From Aurantiacibacter atlanticus (lineage in GTDB: Bacteria; Pseudomonadota; Alphaproteobacteria; Sphingomonadales; Sphingomonadaceae): 64,000 bases of DNA. The notes below the pieces were generated by a model. That model saw nothing but the letters and a program-made list of their open reading frames with translations. It was not told where the DNA came from and ran no database searches. The DNA is taken from NCBI RefSeq assembly GCF_001077815.2, contig NZ_CP011310.1:806001-870000 (forward strand). Reading direction: 5' to 3'. Made by a program: the position numbers and the translations under genes. Below, in pieces: positions 54,581 through 64,000 of this stretch (positions are counted from its first letter, which is position 1; each line of letters begins with the position of its first letter).

Positions 54581-56797
54581 TCATCCGTGATACTCGGCGT
54601 AACTCACATCAAACCGATCAGCGTCCATAACCTTTGTCCATGCCCGAACGAAAGTGTCCAGGAAGAGTTTTTCACCACCATTTTCGGCGAAAACCTCAGC
54701 GATGGCGCGTAGTTGCGAATTTGAACCGAACACGAGATCCGTTCGCGTAGCGCGGAATTTCTCCTTGCCGGTCTTGCGGTCACGTCCGACGAATTCTTCA
54801 TCTCCGCTATCCTCGACCACTTCCCATTCATTGCCCATGTCGAGCAGATTGGTGAAGAAATCAGTCGATAGCGTGCCAGCACGATCGGTCAGCACACCAA
54901 TGCGCGATCCATGATCGGCATGGTGGGAGACCGCACCCATTGCGCGCATCCCGCCAACCAATGCAGTCATTTCGGGGATGGACAGGCCGAGCAGATTGGC
55001 CCGGTCGATCAGCATATCCTCGGTTTTGACGCTCGCCTTGGTCCTGAGGTAATTGCGGAAGCCATCGGCAAACGGCTCCAGCGGCTCAAAGCTTTCAACA
55101 TCGGTCTGCTCCGCACTTGCATCGCCGCGACCGGTGGTGACTTTGACGCTGATGTCAAAGCCGCCGTCCTGTGCCGCCTTCTCAATCGCCGCAGCCCCTG
55201 CCAGCACGATGGCATCAGCCATCGAGATACTGCCGCGCAAGCTATCTAGCTTGGACAGGACATTGCCCAGTTCTTCAGGATCATTGACGGCCCAGTCCTT
55301 TTGCGGGGAAAGCCGCAGGCGCGCGCCATTGGCACCGCCACGATGGTCCGAATTGCGGTAGGTGGAAGCCGATGCCCAGGCCGCCTTGACCAGTTCGGCA
55401 ACGGGCAGCCCGCTATCGAGCACTGCAGATTTGAACGAAGACACATCGGCATCTGACGGCGTGGTGCCGGCCGGAACCGGATCTTGCCAGATCAGATCTT
55501 CAGACGGCACTTCCGGGCCGAGATAGCGGACCTTGGGCCCCATGTCGCGGTGGACCAGCTTGAACCATGCCCTGGCAAAGGCATCGTCCAGTGCTGCCTG
55601 ATCATCACGGAAGCGTTCCGAAATCTTGCGATATTCCGGGTCCATCTTCAGCGCTATGTCGGCTGTAGTCATCATGGTTGGCACCTTCTTGGAAGGATCG
55701 CGCGCATCGGGCGCCATGTCTTCCTCGTCCGGATTGACCGGTTGCCACTGCTGCGCACCTGCCGGGCTTTTCACCAGTTCGAAATCATATTTGAACAACA
55801 GGCGGAAATAGTCGCCGCCCCACTGGGTCGGGTTGGGCGTCCATGCGCCTTCGAGGCCCGATGTGGTGATATGACCCTTCTCGATCTCCTCCTTATCGGT
55901 CAGCCAGCCAAATCCCATCAGCGCCAGATGCTCGCCTTCAGGCGCGCCGCTGAATGTATCTGCGGGCTTGGCCCCATGCGTTTTACCAAAGGCGTGGCCA
56001 CCAGCGGTAAGGGCAACGGTTTCCTCGTCATTCATGGCCATGCGGGCAAAGGTTTCGCGCATGTCGCGTGCGCTTTGCAGCGGATCGGGATTGCCGCCCG
56101 GCCCTTCGGGATTGACGTAGATCAGCCCCATCTGGATCGCGGCGAGCGGATTTTCCATCGCCTTGCCTTCATCGGGGATGATGCGTGTCTCGACGCCCTC
56201 ATCAACCCAGAGCTCTTCGCTGCCCCAATAGACATTCTCCGGCTCGAACACGTCCTTGCGTCCGCCGCCGAAACCGAACACGGGACCGCCCATCGTTTCG
56301 ATCGCGACATTGCCTGTCAGGATGAACAGATCGGCCCAGCTGATGTTTTTGCCGTATTTTTGCTTGATCGGCCATAACAGGCGCCGCGCCTTGTCGAGAT
56401 TGCCATTGTCAGGCCAGGAGTTCAGCGGCGCAAAACGCTGCTGCCCACTTGATGAGCCGCCGCGCCCGTCGCCCGTGCGATAGGTCCCGGCAGCATGCCA
56501 TGCCATGCGAATAAAGAAGGGGCCATAATTGCCGTAATCGGCTGGCCACCAATCCTGGCTGTCTGTCATCAGCGCAGTCAGATCAGCCTTGAGCGCGCCG
56601 TAATCGATAGCGTTGAAGGCTTCGCAATAATCGAAATCTTCAGCCATCGGATCGGCTGCCTTACCGTCCTGTGTCAGGATTTCGAGATTGAGAGCATCGG
56701 GCCACCAATCACGATTGGTGCGGCCCAGAAGGCTGCGCGCTTCGCCATTACCGCCGAAAGGGCAGCCCCCTGCCATTGAGCCTGTTTCTGCATCCAT
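54581..56797 (-). CDS. katG: Catalase-peroxidase
   Basis: 738 residues from ATG 56797 ([14 protein letters not shown]), preceded by GAGAGGAAAT. Heme enzyme removing H2O2 as catalase and peroxidase. The distal site is [20 protein letters not shown] (Arg, Trp, His); [16 protein letters not shown] gives the Tyr of the Met-Tyr-Trp adduct; [14 protein letters not shown] contains the proximal His. The second, degenerate half-domain begins near [25 protein letters not shown]. It is 226 bp from ahpF, with a strong hairpin between. katG, ahpF and ahpC run in one direction as a peroxide-defence group. Confidence 0.98.
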   Translation of the reverse strand: MDAETGSMAGGCPFGGNGEARSLLGRTNRDWWPDALNLEILTQDGKAADPMAEDFDYCEAFNAIDYGALKADLTALMTDSQDWWPADYGNYGPFFIRMAWHAAGTYRTGDGRGGSSSGQQRFAPLNSWPDNGNLDKARRLLWPIKQKYGKNISWADLFILTGNVAIETMGGPVFGFGGGRKDVFEPENVYWGSEELWVDEGVETRIIPDEGKAMENPLAAIQMGLIYVNPEGPGGNPDPLQSARDMRETFARMAMNDEETVALTAGGHAFGKTHGAKPADTFSGAPEGEHLALMGFGWLTDKEEIEKGHITTSGLEGAWTPNPTQWGGDYFRLLFKYDFELVKSPAGAQQWQPVNPDEEDMAPDARDPSKKVPTMMTTADIALKMDPEYRKISERFRDDQAALDDAFARAWFKLVHRDMGPKVRYLGPEVPSEDLIWQDPVPAGTTPSDADVSSFKSAVLDSGLPVAELVKAAWASASTYRNSDHRGGANGARLRLSPQKDWAVNDPEELGNVLSKLDSLRGSISMADAIVLAGAAAIEKAAQDGGFDISVKVTTGRGDASAEQTDVESFEPLEPFADGFRNYLRTKASVKTEDMLIDRANLLGLSIPEMTALVGGMRAMGAVSHHADHGSRIGVLTDRAGTLSTDFFTNLLDMGNEWEVVEDSGDEEFVGRDRKTGKEKFRATRTDLVFGSNSQLRAIAEVFAENGGEKLFLDTFVRAWTKVMDADRFDVSYAEYHG

Positions 56798-56947
56798 GTC
56801 GATTTCCTCTCTCAATCAGTGAAACGTCGATTCGTCTGTGAGAGGGAAGATGCGACTATCGGCCTGATTAGTCCAATCGATTAGTTAGCAATCATTGATC
56901 GAAATAGCCGGTTGTGGGGGTGGCATGGTCCATGGCCACGCTAGGGA

Positions 56948-56992
56948 GCAGCAAACCCCGCACCGGCTGGTTGCCGATCCGGGGTTTGCTGC
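56948..56992 (-). terminator. Long hairpin between ahpF and katG
   Basis: GCAGCAAACCCCG (56948-56960) pairs perfectly with its complement at 56980-56992 across a 19-nt loop. It follows the ahpF stop by 31 bp on the minus strand. Lacking a T tract, it may end or attenuate ahpF transcripts or protect their 3' ends. Confidence 0.6.
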
Positions 56993-57022
56993 GTTCCGAT
57001 TTGAAGCTTCGTGTAGCTCGCC

Positions 57023-58609
57023 TCAGGCGGCGACGGGCACAGCTTCGTTATTGCGGATGAGGTAATCGAAGGCAGATAGAGCGGCCTTGGAACCTGCACC
57101 CATCGCCACCACGATCTGTTTGTAAGGCACAGTGGTGCAATCGCCAGCGGCAAAGATGCCGGGCAAATTGGTCTTGCCCTGGCTGTCGATCACGATTTCG
57201 CCATGGGGCGAAAGCTCCAGATCGCTGTTTTCCAGCCATTCGGTATTAGGGACAAGGCCGATTTGCACGAAGACGCCTTCCAGCGCGAATTTGCGTTCTT
57301 CTCCGCTTGCCCGGTCCTTATAGCTCGTTCCGCTGACGCGGTTGCCGTCGCCTTCTATGCTGGTGGTCTGCGCGTTTACCAGCACATCGACATTGGCAAG
57401 GCTTTCCAGCTTGTCCTGCAACACCTTGTCGGCGCGCAGGGCGGTATCAAATTCCACCACGGTGACGTGGCCCACGATATTGGCGAGATCGATGGCCGCT
57501 TCGACACCTGAATTGCCGCCGCCGATTACCGCCACGCGTTTCCCCTTGAACAGCGGGCCATCGCAATGCGGGCAATAGGCAACGCCCTTGTTGCGATACT
57601 CATCCTCTCCCGGAACGCCCAGCGTGCGCCAGCGCGCCCCGGTAGACAGGATAAGGGAGCGCGCTTTCAGAACGGCGCCGTTTTCAAGGTGGAGTTCATG
57701 CAGCCCGCCCGGCTCACCCGCAGGGACCAGTTTCTGCGCCTTTGCGAGGTTCATCAGGTCAATCGCTTCGAGCGCGGCGATCTGCCGTCCAAGGCTTTCT
57801 GTCAGCTTGGGGCCCTCGGTATATTCAGTGCCCGGAAGGTTTTCGATCCCCAGCGTATCGTTCAACTGGCCGCCGAACCGCTCTGCAGCAATACCGGTGC
57901 GAATGCCCTTGCGCGCGGTGTAAATGGCCGCTGCCACACCGCCGGGACCACCGCCGACAATCAGCACTTCAAACGGTGCCTTGGCAGATTGCGCCTCGGC
58001 TGCCTTGGCCCCAGCGGACGTATCGAGCTTGGCCAGCACTTCTTCCAGGCCCATTTTGCCATTGTAGAAGCTTTCACCATTGAGGAAGGTGGCAGGCACG
58101 GCCATCACACCGCGCGCCTCAATCTCATCCTGGAATGTGCCGCCTTCGATCAGCGTGGCGCTGATGCGCGGGTTTTCCATCGCCAGCAGGGTGAGTGCCT
58201 GCACCACGTCCGGGCAATTGTGGCACGATAGCGAGAAATACATCTCGAAAGCATAATCGCCCTCCAGTGCGCGTGCCTGTTCTATCAGCGCCTGATCGAT
58301 TTTGGGCGGGTGGCCACCGGCCCATAGCAGCGCGAGGACCAGCGAGGTAAATTCATGCCCCATCGGCAGACCGGCAAAGCGGACTTGCCGCGAATGGTCC
58401 GATGCACGGCGCACGACGAAACTGGGCCGACGGTCATCATCGCCATCAAAGGCGGTAGAAACCTTGTCGGAAAGGTCGTCAATTGTCTCCAGCAGAGCGC
58501 GCGTTTCGTCCGATTTCGCACCCTCGCCAAGCGAGGCGACAAGTTCGATAGGCTCGCGCAGATTGCCGAGATAGGCTTTGAGCTGATCTTTCATGGCCTG
58601 ATCGAGCAT
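57023..58609 (-). CDS. ahpF: Alkyl hydroperoxide reductase subunit F
   Basis: 528-residue flavoprotein disulfide reductase that reduces AhpC using NADH or NADPH. The N-terminal tandem thioredoxin-like domains hold [14 protein letters not shown] (the CxxC pair). The FAD domain has [18 protein letters not shown]; the active disulfide is [48 protein letters not shown] is the last FAD motif. SD AAGGA precedes ATG 58609. Spacing to ahpC is 142 bp with a GC-rich hairpin, so uneven expression of the two is likely. Confidence 0.97.
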   Translation of the reverse strand: MLDQAMKDQLKAYLGNLREPIELVASLGEGAKSDETRALLETIDDLSDKVSTAFDGDDDRRPSFVVRRASDHSRQVRFAGLPMGHEFTSLVLALLWAGGHPPKIDQALIEQARALEGDYAFEMYFSLSCHNCPDVVQALTLLAMENPRISATLIEGGTFQDEIEARGVMAVPATFLNGESFYNGKMGLEEVLAKLDTSAGAKAAEAQSAKAPFEVLIVGGGPGGVAAAIYTARKGIRTGIAAERFGGQLNDTLGIENLPGTEYTEGPKLTESLGRQIAALEAIDLMNLAKAQKLVPAGEPGGLHELHLENGAVLKARSLILSTGARWRTLGVPGEDEYRNKGVAYCPHCDGPLFKGKRVAVIGGGNSGVEAAIDLANIVGHVTVVEFDTALRADKVLQDKLESLANVDVLVNAQTTSIEGDGNRVSGTSYKDRASGEERKFALEGVFVQIGLVPNTEWLENSDLELSPHGEIVIDSQGKTNLPGIFAAGDCTTVPYKQIVVAMGAGSKAALSAFDYLIRNNEAVPVAA

Positions 58610-58623
58610 GGCGTTATCCTTGC

Positions 58624-58679
58624 GGGGAGGGGGAGGGGTAAAGGCCCGGGGCGGGGGAGGGGGGAGTGCCCCGGGCCTT
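58624..58679. promoter_or_regulatory. G-rich tract and hairpin between ahpC and ahpF
   Basis: Six runs of four to six G on the plus strand (58624-27, 58629-33, 58635-38, 58648-51, 58653-57, 58659-64) could form a G-quadruplex in the template strand of ahpF. Overlapping it, AAGGCCCGGGGC (58641-58652) pairs with GCCCCGGGCCTT (58668-58679), a 12-bp stem, likely an ahpC terminator or attenuator. Confidence 0.6.
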
Positions 58680-58751
58680 CGTGCGACCCGGCCCTGCTAA
58701 CAGGGCGCGGGAAGGGCGTAGCGGACGCAGGGCCCGCTTACGCAAAGGTAA

Positions 58752-59318
58752 TTAGATCTTGCCGACGAGATCGAGTGAAGGGGCCAGTGTGTCGGAACCT
58801 TCTTCCCAAGCAGCGGGGCAAACCTCGCCCGGATTGGCACGAACATATTGCGCCGCACGGATCTTGCGGATCAGTTCATTGGCATTGCGGCCAACGCCTT
58901 CGCAGGTCTGTTCCATGATCTGGATGACACCATCGGGATCGACAACGAAAGTCGCACGATCGGCAAGGCCCATCTCTTCGCGCAGAACGTCGAAATTCTT
59001 GCTCAGCGTGTGAAGCTGATCACCCAGGAAGGGGAACTTCAGCTTGCCGATCTTCTCCGAAGTATCGTGCCATGCCTTGTGGCTGAAATGGGTATCGGTC
59101 GACACGCCATACACTTCAACGTCCAGCTTCTGGAGCATGTCATAATGTTCACCGAGGTCTTCCAGCTCTGTCGGGCAGACGAAAGTGAAATCGGCAGGAT
59201 AGAAGAAGAAGATAGCCCATTTGCCCTTCACGTCTTCATCCGTAACTTCGAAAAAGTCCTTGTCCGCCTGGAATGCCGTTGCCTTGAACGGTTTAATCTG
59301 GCTGCCGATAATACCCAT
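58752..59318 (-). CDS. ahpC: Alkyl hydroperoxide reductase subunit C (peroxiredoxin)
   Basis: 188 residues from ATG 59318 ([16 protein letters not shown]), preceded by GGAGATC. Typical 2-Cys peroxiredoxin: peroxidatic Cys in [17 protein letters not shown], resolving Cys in PGEVCPAAW. It reduces peroxides and is recycled by AhpF. The 195-bp upstream region holds a 15-bp dyad. No oxyR or other regulator is adjacent. Confidence 0.98.
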   Translation of the reverse strand: MGIIGSQIKPFKATAFQADKDFFEVTDEDVKGKWAIFFFYPADFTFVCPTELEDLGEHYDMLQKLDVEVYGVSTDTHFSHKAWHDTSEKIGKLKFPFLGDQLHTLSKNFDVLREEMGLADRATFVVDPDGVIQIMEQTCEGVGRNANELIRKIRAAQYVRANPGEVCPAAWEEGSDTLAPSLDLVGKI

Positions 59319-59368
59319 TATATAGATCTCCAATCAGTTTCGAAAGTGAACTTGTGAGAGGAAGATAG

Positions 59369-59383
59369 GCATTGCTGCAATGC
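59369..59383. promoter_or_regulatory. Dyad upstream of ahpC
   Basis: GCATTG-CTG-CAATGC is a perfect 6-bp inverted repeat 50 bp before ahpC. It could be an operator for a peroxide or iron sensor. The regulator is not identifiable here. Confidence 0.35.
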
Positions 59384-59513
59384 AGAGAAGCAATATTGTG
59401 CGATCGGAAACATCGAAATTATCGATCACACAGGGGCAAGTTTAAAAAAGTGCAACAAGTGTTGATGTTTTTGCAACTCCGAGAGGCGATGGCCGGTCAA
59501 TCCGTGCAGATAT

Positions 59514-60584
59514 TCAACCGCATTGGGCGCGCTGAATCAGCTTTTGATCGGCCAGCACCAGAGCCATCATCGCTTCGGCCACCGGCACACCGCGAATGCC
59601 TACGCACGGGTCATGGCGACCCTTGGTGCGAATCTCCGTGGCATCGCCCTCGCGGGTAATCGTCTCGACCGGTGTCAGGATAGAACTGGTGGGCTTGAAC
59701 GCTATTCGTGAAGTGACCGGCTGGCCGGTGGAAATTCCGCCCGCGATCCCACCTGCATGGTTGGCGGCAAAATCCAAGCCACCCCCTTGGGCGGGGCGCA
59801 TGGCATCGGCATTTGCCTCACCCGTGGCACTGGCGGCGGCAAACCCGTCTCCTATCTCCACGCCCTTGACGGCATTGATGCTCATCATGGCAGCGGCCAG
59901 CTCACTATCGAGCTTGGCATAAATCGGCGCGCCCCATCCGGCTGGCACGCCTTCAGCGCAGCAGGCAACGCTTGCGCCGAGGGATGATCCGGCCTTGCGC
60001 GCATCATCCACCAGCTGTTCCCACTCGCCCGCTGCAATCGCATCAGGGCAGAAGAAGGGATTGCGGGTAATTTCGCCGGCATCGAAGCGGCCATAATCCA
60101 TCGCGATGGAACCGATGGCTTCCACCCAGCCGGTAATCGTCACTTCCGGGATGACAAGCCTGGCGATCGCGCCTGCGGCCACCCGCGCTGCGGTTTCGCG
60201 GGCGCTTGATCGGCCCCCGCCGCGATAGTCCCGAAAGCCATATTTCGCATCATAGCTGTAATCGGCATGGCCCGGTCGATACGCCTTGGCGACCTCGGAA
60301 TAATCCTTGCTGCGTTGATCGGTATTTTCGATCATCAGGCTAATAGGCGTGCCCGTGGTTCGGCCTTCAAACACGCCAGAAAGGATGCGCACCTCGTCAG
60401 CTTCCTTGCGCTGGGTGGTATATTTGGACTGGCCCGGCTTGCGCGCATCAAGGAAGGGCTGGATGTCCGCCTCTGTTACCGCAATACCCGGCGGGCACCC
60501 GTCAACCACCACGCCAAGCGCAGGCCCGTGGCTTTCCCCCCAGGTGGTAAATCGAAAGACGCGACCGAACGTGTTCCAGCTCAT
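59514..60584 (-). CDS. aroC: Chorismate synthase
   Basis: 356 residues; final shikimate-pathway enzyme making chorismate from EPSP with reduced FMN. Family signatures: [27 protein letters not shown] near the start, [35 protein letters not shown], and [24 protein letters not shown] at the C-terminus. Transcribed alone; divergent from ruvA across 312 bp with TGTCACC repeats. Confidence 0.98.
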   Translation of the reverse strand: MSWNTFGRVFRFTTWGESHGPALGVVVDGCPPGIAVTEADIQPFLDARKPGQSKYTTQRKEADEVRILSGVFEGRTTGTPISLMIENTDQRSKDYSEVAKAYRPGHADYSYDAKYGFRDYRGGGRSSARETAARVAAGAIARLVIPEVTITGWVEAIGSIAMDYGRFDAGEITRNPFFCPDAIAAGEWEQLVDDARKAGSSLGASVACCAEGVPAGWGAPIYAKLDSELAAAMMSINAVKGVEIGDGFAAASATGEANADAMRPAQGGGLDFAANHAGGIAGGISTGQPVTSRIAFKPTSSILTPVETITREGDATEIRTKGRHDPCVGIRGVPVAEAMMALVLADQKLIQRAQCG

Positions 60585-60896
60585 GGCCGCTCCTTGGGCG
60601 AAAGTTTCGCCGCTGTCGAGTAGCGGGCAGTTTTCCTACAATCTTCGGGCTGTGCCAGCACCACCTGTCATGTTGTGCCCCGATCTCTCCCGATGCAAAT
60701 TTTCCGTGCGCAAGGTGTCACCCTGCCGGCAGAGCAACTGTGGAGCCGCAAGCTATTGTTCCAGCGGGCATTTACTGTGCGCAGGCGCAGGGTTACACCC
60801 TGTCACCTGTGTCACCTTCATCGCGGCGGTGGCCGGTTTGCGGACAAATGCAGCTTGGCACTGGCAAAATAGCGCGCTGACGGGCAGGAACAGATC
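60585..60896. other. Intergenic region aroC-ruvA
   Basis: 312 bp between divergent genes. It has three TGTCACC copies (60716-60722, 60801-60807, 60810-60816), and no ORF or RNA that I can support. Promoters for both genes must lie here. Confidence 0.5.
60800..60816. repeat. TGTCACC direct-repeat motif (copy 2)
   Basis: CTGTCACCTGTGTCACC has two TGTCACC heptamers 9 bp apart, matching 37183-37199 at 16 of 17 positions. A further GTGTCACCCTGC lies at 60715-60726 and an identical 12-mer at 37192-37203. Candidate protein-binding element. Confidence 0.5.
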
Positions 60897-61499
60897 ATGA
60901 TCGCAAAGCTGACAGGCAAGCTCGACGAAACCGGCACGGATTGGGCGGTAATTGACGTTTCCGGCGTGGGCTACCTAGTCCATTGTTCGGCCAAGACGCT
61001 GGTCGCGCTGGGCGGAGCGGGGGATACATGCACGCTCTACACCGATTTGCAGGTGAGTGAGAATGACATGCGCCTGCTGGGCTTTGCCGAAGCGGGAGAG
61101 CGCGACTGGTTCCGCCTGCTGACCAATGTGCAGGGCGTGGGCAGCAAGGTCGCGCTGGCCATCCTTTCCGCGCTGTCCACCGGCGAATTGCGTGATGCCT
61201 GCGCCGGCGGAGACGCTGCCAGCGTGGCGCGCGCAAACGGCGTGGGGCCGAAGCTGGCAGGGCGCATCGTCAATGAGTTGAAAGACAAGGCAGGGGCGCT
61301 GCCGGGCGGCGGCACCGCGGGCGCAGCGGCAATATCACCGACTGGCGGGGCGAGCGCGGATGCCGTCAGCGCGCTGCAGAATCTCGGCTTCAAACCCGCC
61401 ATCGCCGCGCAGGCCGTGGCATGCGCGCAGGAAGAACTGGGCGCGGATGCGGGCGAAAGTGATTTGATCCGTGTGGCGCTTAAGAAGGCTGCGGGGTGA
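60897..61499 (+). CDS. ruvA: Holliday junction ATP-dependent DNA helicase subunit RuvA
   Basis: 200 residues; tetramer that binds Holliday junctions and recruits RuvB for branch migration. [13 protein letters not shown] opens the OB domain; domain II has [17 protein letters not shown] and [16 protein letters not shown] (helix-hairpin-helix units); domain III, which contacts RuvB, is [29 protein letters not shown]. The stop overlaps the alternative GTG start of the dsrE-like gene. Confidence 0.97.
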   Translation: MIAKLTGKLDETGTDWAVIDVSGVGYLVHCSAKTLVALGGAGDTCTLYTDLQVSENDMRLLGFAEAGERDWFRLLTNVQGVGSKVALAILSALSTGELRDACAGGDAASVARANGVGPKLAGRIVNELKDKAGALPGGGTAGAAAISPTGGASADAVSALQNLGFKPAIAAQAVACAQEELGADAGESDLIRVALKKAAG

Positions 61500-61543
61500 G
61501 CGGACATGCGAACCCTGCGATGATTATGAAAGAAGATGAAGCG

Positions 61544-62092
61544 ATGGTTCGTTTTGCGATACCCATTATAATGATTGCCCTGGCCACACCTGCAGCCGCG
61601 CAGGATTATCCGGCAGATTTCGCTGCCGGTCCGGTGTTCGAGACCTTTGGCCCGCATATTGCGGTTGATGATATTGAACCATTTCCGGCCCACACCGAAA
61701 TCGCGCACAGTTTTGACGTGGCAGAGCGCGCAGGAGGTGGCGCGCGCAATGGTGGCTTTGAAATCGCCGCGCGTTTCATCAATATGCACGCCGCCAATGG
61801 CGTTGACCCTGCCGATATGCGCGTCGCCCTGGTGGTTCATGGACCCGCTGTGCTCGATATGCTGACGGATGAGGCTCTGGCAGCGCGCGAAGGTGAGGAC
61901 GGCCCCAATGCCAGCGGCGATATGGTGCGCGAGATGATCGGGCATGGCGTTCGCTTCATCATCTGCGGCCAGAGCGCGACAGGGCAAGGGGTATCACGCG
62001 GAGACCTGATCGACGGTGCGGAAATGGCCCTGTCCGCCATGACTGCTCATGCCATGCTGCAACAGCAAGGATATACGGTGAACCCGTTTTAA
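61544..62092 (+). CDS. Exported DsrE-family protein between ruvA and ruvB
   Basis: 182 residues from ATG 61544 with a signal peptide ([20 protein letters not shown]); in-frame starts at 61496 and 61520 exist. The mature part shows the DsrE/DsrF-like pattern: [49 protein letters not shown] with a single conserved-looking Cys, and [16 protein letters not shown]. Family members bind or relay sulfur. Its stop overlaps the ruvB ATG, so it is read in the ruvA-ruvB transcript though it works outside the cytoplasm. Role unknown. Confidence 0.8.
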   Translation: MVRFAIPIIMIALATPAAAQDYPADFAAGPVFETFGPHIAVDDIEPFPAHTEIAHSFDVAERAGGGARNGGFEIAARFINMHAANGVDPADMRVALVVHGPAVLDMLTDEALAAREGEDGPNASGDMVREMIGHGVRFIICGQSATGQGVSRGDLIDGAEMALSAMTAHAMLQQQGYTVNPF

Positions 62093-63120
62093 TGGCATCC
62101 ACTCCTGATCTTTCCCCAGAGCGCCAGCCGGAAGATCCGGACGCGGCGCTGCGTCCGAAATCGCTTGGCGAATTTATCGGGCAGGAAGCGGCGCGGGAGA
62201 ATTTGCGCGTCTTTATAGAGGCGGCGCGGGGCCGGTCCGAGGCGATGGATCATGTGCTGTTCTTCGGTCCACCCGGACTTGGCAAGACGACGCTGGCACA
62301 AATTGTGGCACGCGAAATGGGCGTGGGCTTTCGCGCAACTTCTGGTCCCGTGATTGCCAAGGCGGGCGATCTGGCCGCGCTGCTCACCAATCTTGAGCCG
62401 CATGACGTCCTGTTCATCGACGAGATTCACCGGCTCAATCCGGTAGTCGAGGAAGTGCTTTATCCCGCAATGGAAGACCGCGCGCTCGACCTTATCATTG
62501 GTGAAGGGCCATCGGCGCGCAGTGTGCGGATCGATCTGCCGCCTTTTACATTGGTGGGCGCAACCACGCGGCAAGGCCTGCTCACAACACCCTTGCGCGA
62601 CCGGTTCGGCATTCCGGTGCGGCTGATATTCTACACGCAGGACGAATTGACCGAGGTGGTGACACGCGGTGCGCGGCTGTTGGGCATGCCGATGGACCCG
62701 ACGGGCGCAGGCGAGATCGCGCGGCGTTCGCGCGGCACCCCGCGTGTGGCGGGGCGGCTGCTGCGCCGGGTGCGCGATTTTGCGCAGGTGAAGGGCGTCG
62801 ATGCCGTCACTGCGCAAGTGGCTGACGAGGCGCTTATCCGGCTGGAGATCGATGCGCTTGGCCTTGATGCGATGGACCGGCGTTATCTCACCATGATTGC
62901 CGACATTTATAAGGGCGGCCCTGTCGGGGTGGAAACCCTGGCGGCGGGCCTCGCCGAGCCGCGCGATACGGTGGAAGAGGTGATCGAGCCTTATCTGATT
63001 CAGCTTGGACTGGTGGCACGCACGGCACGCGGACGCTGCCTGAATGATCGCGGATGGAATCACCTTGGCCTTTCCCCTCCGCGCGGGCAGCAGGACGGCC
63101 TGTTTGACGCGGACAAATAG
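62092..63120 (+). CDS. ruvB: Holliday junction branch migration ATPase RuvB
   Basis: 342 residues. AAA+ motor of the RuvAB complex. Walker A is [14 protein letters not shown], Walker [12 protein letters not shown], sensor 1 [10 protein letters not shown], and the arginine-finger/sensor 2 region includes [17 protein letters not shown]. The winged-helix C-terminus ends [19 protein letters not shown]. Start ATG 62092 overlaps the upstream TAA. ruvC is not visible in the window. Confidence 0.98.
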   Translation: MASTPDLSPERQPEDPDAALRPKSLGEFIGQEAARENLRVFIEAARGRSEAMDHVLFFGPPGLGKTTLAQIVAREMGVGFRATSGPVIAKAGDLAALLTNLEPHDVLFIDEIHRLNPVVEEVLYPAMEDRALDLIIGEGPSARSVRIDLPPFTLVGATTRQGLLTTPLRDRFGIPVRLIFYTQDELTEVVTRGARLLGMPMDPTGAGEIARRSRGTPRVAGRLLRRVRDFAQVKGVDAVTAQVADEALIRLEIDALGLDAMDRRYLTMIADIYKGGPVGVETLAAGLAEPRDTVEEVIEPYLIQLGLVARTARGRCLNDRGWNHLGLSPPRGQQDGLFDADK

Positions 63121-63219
63121 CTGACGCAGCAGTCTGAAGCGTAGGATGGGCGGCGGTTTCGGTTCCATTGTGGGACAGACTGCCGGAATCGCGCAAAAAT
63201 GGCCGAATTCCTAGCCTCT

Positions 63220-63249
63220 CAATGGCTCAATTCATGGTTAACGCCATTG
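63220..63249. promoter_or_regulatory. Inverted repeat upstream of the right-edge gene
   Basis: CAATGGC (63220-63226) and GCCATTG (63243-63249), 16 bp apart, lie about 100 bp before the exported protein gene. Possible operator; weak support. Confidence 0.25.
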
Positions 63250-63353
63250 CCGCGACAGCCCTTGTGGGTCTTGTTGGCAGGACGCGGAAAAAGCCGTCGG
63301 TGCCATTACGGGGGCTGCAGGCTGATTTCGCGAAGGATCAAGAGAGATTACGC

Positions 63354-64000
63354 ATGTCGGTACGCATGGCCATTGCGAAACTGAGCGCCGCAGTTGCAGG
63401 CGCGGGCACTTTGATCGGGGGGGCGGTGCATGTTGCAGAATCGCAGACCTCCGTCGTCCGTTACAAATCGGACAAGGATGCCGCACCACAACAATTGGTG
63501 GACGTGAAGACACAGCGCCCGGCACCCATGCCGACGCCGCGTGCCCAGCGCCGTTTGCGCCGCACGATTGAACGTGAATGCTGCGAGGAAGAGGCAGAGT
63601 ATGATCTCGCCGGGGTTCCTCTTCCACTTCCCCCGCTTCCCGCTGCGCCTCTCCGCGCCAGTGGCAGTAGCCAGCCCGTTGTGATCGGCGGTTCGGGAGG
63701 ATTTGGCGGCGGCTTCTTCGGCGGCTTCTTTGGCGGCAGCGGTGGTGGCGGCAGCGCCAGTGCGGTTGTCGACATGAGCACGACCACGACAACAGGCGGC
63801 GAAGGGACGAGCGGCGATATCATCATCGATATCGACAATTCCTCGACTGGATCATCAACATCGACTTCGGGCGGTTCGACATCCAGCTCGACTTCGAGCG
63901 GCGGTTCTTCGGGTGATGTGTCATCCTCCACTTCGTCGGGCGGGTCTTCCACTTCGACCAGCACGGGTGCGATCACCAGCACGACGACGTCCGGCACAGT
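63354..64000 (+). CDS. Exported Gly/Ser/Thr-rich protein (partial, C-terminus off window)
   Basis: At least 215 residues from ATG 63354 (second Met at 63366), open to the window's right edge. An N-terminal signal-like helix (MAIAKLSAAVAGAGTLIGGAVHVAE) is followed by a basic and Cys-containing stretch (RRTIERECCEEEAEY), a Pro-rich PLPLPPLPAAP, a Gly/Phe-rich run around SGGFGGGFFGGFFGG, and then long Ser/Thr/Gly tracts. Such tracts often precede a PEP-CTERM sorting end in sphingomonads, which cannot be seen here. Seven G in a row at 63417-63423 fall in the signal region. Confidence 0.6.
   Translation, partial: MSVRMAIAKLSAAVAGAGTLIGGAVHVAESQTSVVRYKSDKDAAPQQLVDVKTQRPAPMPTPRAQRRLRRTIERECCEEEAEYDLAGVPLPLPPLPAAPLRASGSSQPVVIGGSGGFGGGFFGGFFGGSGGGGSASAVVDMSTTTTTGGEGTSGDIIIDIDNSSTGSSTSTSGGSTSSSTSSGGSSGDVSSSTSSGGSSTSTSTGAITSTTTSGT

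Overview
The window looks like chromosomal DNA of an alphaproteobacterium, most likely order Sphingomonadales (Erythrobacteraceae/Sphingomonadaceae-like). The grounds are GC-rich coding with alphaproteobacterial proteins throughout, an origin-type block dnaA-rpsT-mutM-ubiE-ubiB-coaBC-dut, a CC_3452-family protein, UPF0262, a TimA-like Tim44 protein and DUF4136 lipoproteins. It is mostly housekeeping sequence. I see no insertion sequence, prophage, CRISPR array, tRNA or rRNA. Two genes run off the ends: cysD on the left and a Gly/Ser/Thr-rich exported protein on the right.

Layout. 1-4 kb: cysD (partial) faces a LuxR-type regulator across a perfect 18-bp dyad, then a phosphomannose isomerase and a sulfotransferase-like protein preceded by a short upstream ORF. 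4-10 kb: ftsH with two small envelope genes, a fatty acid hydroxylase, rpoZ, a phospholipase D-type enzyme and a diacylglycerol-kinase-type lipid kinase. 10-21 kb: dnaB, UPF0262, a GH25-like protein, an M14 carboxypeptidase, a DUF4136 lipoprotein, galE, rpmJ, a HAD phosphatase, a CC_3452 protein, an HxlR regulator and comM. 20.6-25 kb: a ClpP-like periplasmic protein, then the rpmH-rnpA-yidD-yidC-engB ribosome/membrane-insertion block. 25-36 kb: a CHASE2-EAL phosphodiesterase followed by a 16-residue small ORF, a GST, dapE, a dicarboxylate/amino-acid symporter, a SnoaL-like protein, nth, a ZIP transporter, an M48 protease, dapB, a sirtuin and a secreted protein. 36-47 kb: moeB and the dnaA-to-dut block, in which two tandem paralogous membrane genes sit between ubiB and coaBC. 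47-54 kb: a second DUF4136 lipoprotein, trpS, murJ, secB, and timA-mltA-smr. 54-59 kb: a peroxide-defence group katG, ahpF, ahpC. 59-64 kb: aroC, ruvA-dsrE-ruvB and the truncated exported protein.

How the genes fit together. The content serves chromosome replication and repair (dnaA, dnaB, nth, mutM, ruvAB, dut), ribosome and membrane-protein biogenesis (rpmJ, rpmH, rpsT, rnpA, yidD, yidC, engB, secB, ftsH), ubiquinone synthesis (ubiE, ubiB), lysine/diaminopimelate and wall metabolism (dapB, dapE, murJ, mltA) and peroxide detoxification (katG, ahpC, ahpF).

The least explained items are the tandem membrane pair inside the coaBC block, the 16-aa ORF behind the EAL gene, the TGTCACC repeats shared by two distant intergenic regions, the G-rich hairpin between ahpC and ahpF, the DsrE-type gene between ruvA and ruvB, and the HAD gene whose start codon abuts a terminator hairpin. 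I found no single self-contained new system. The tandem membrane pair is the best candidate for undescribed biology.
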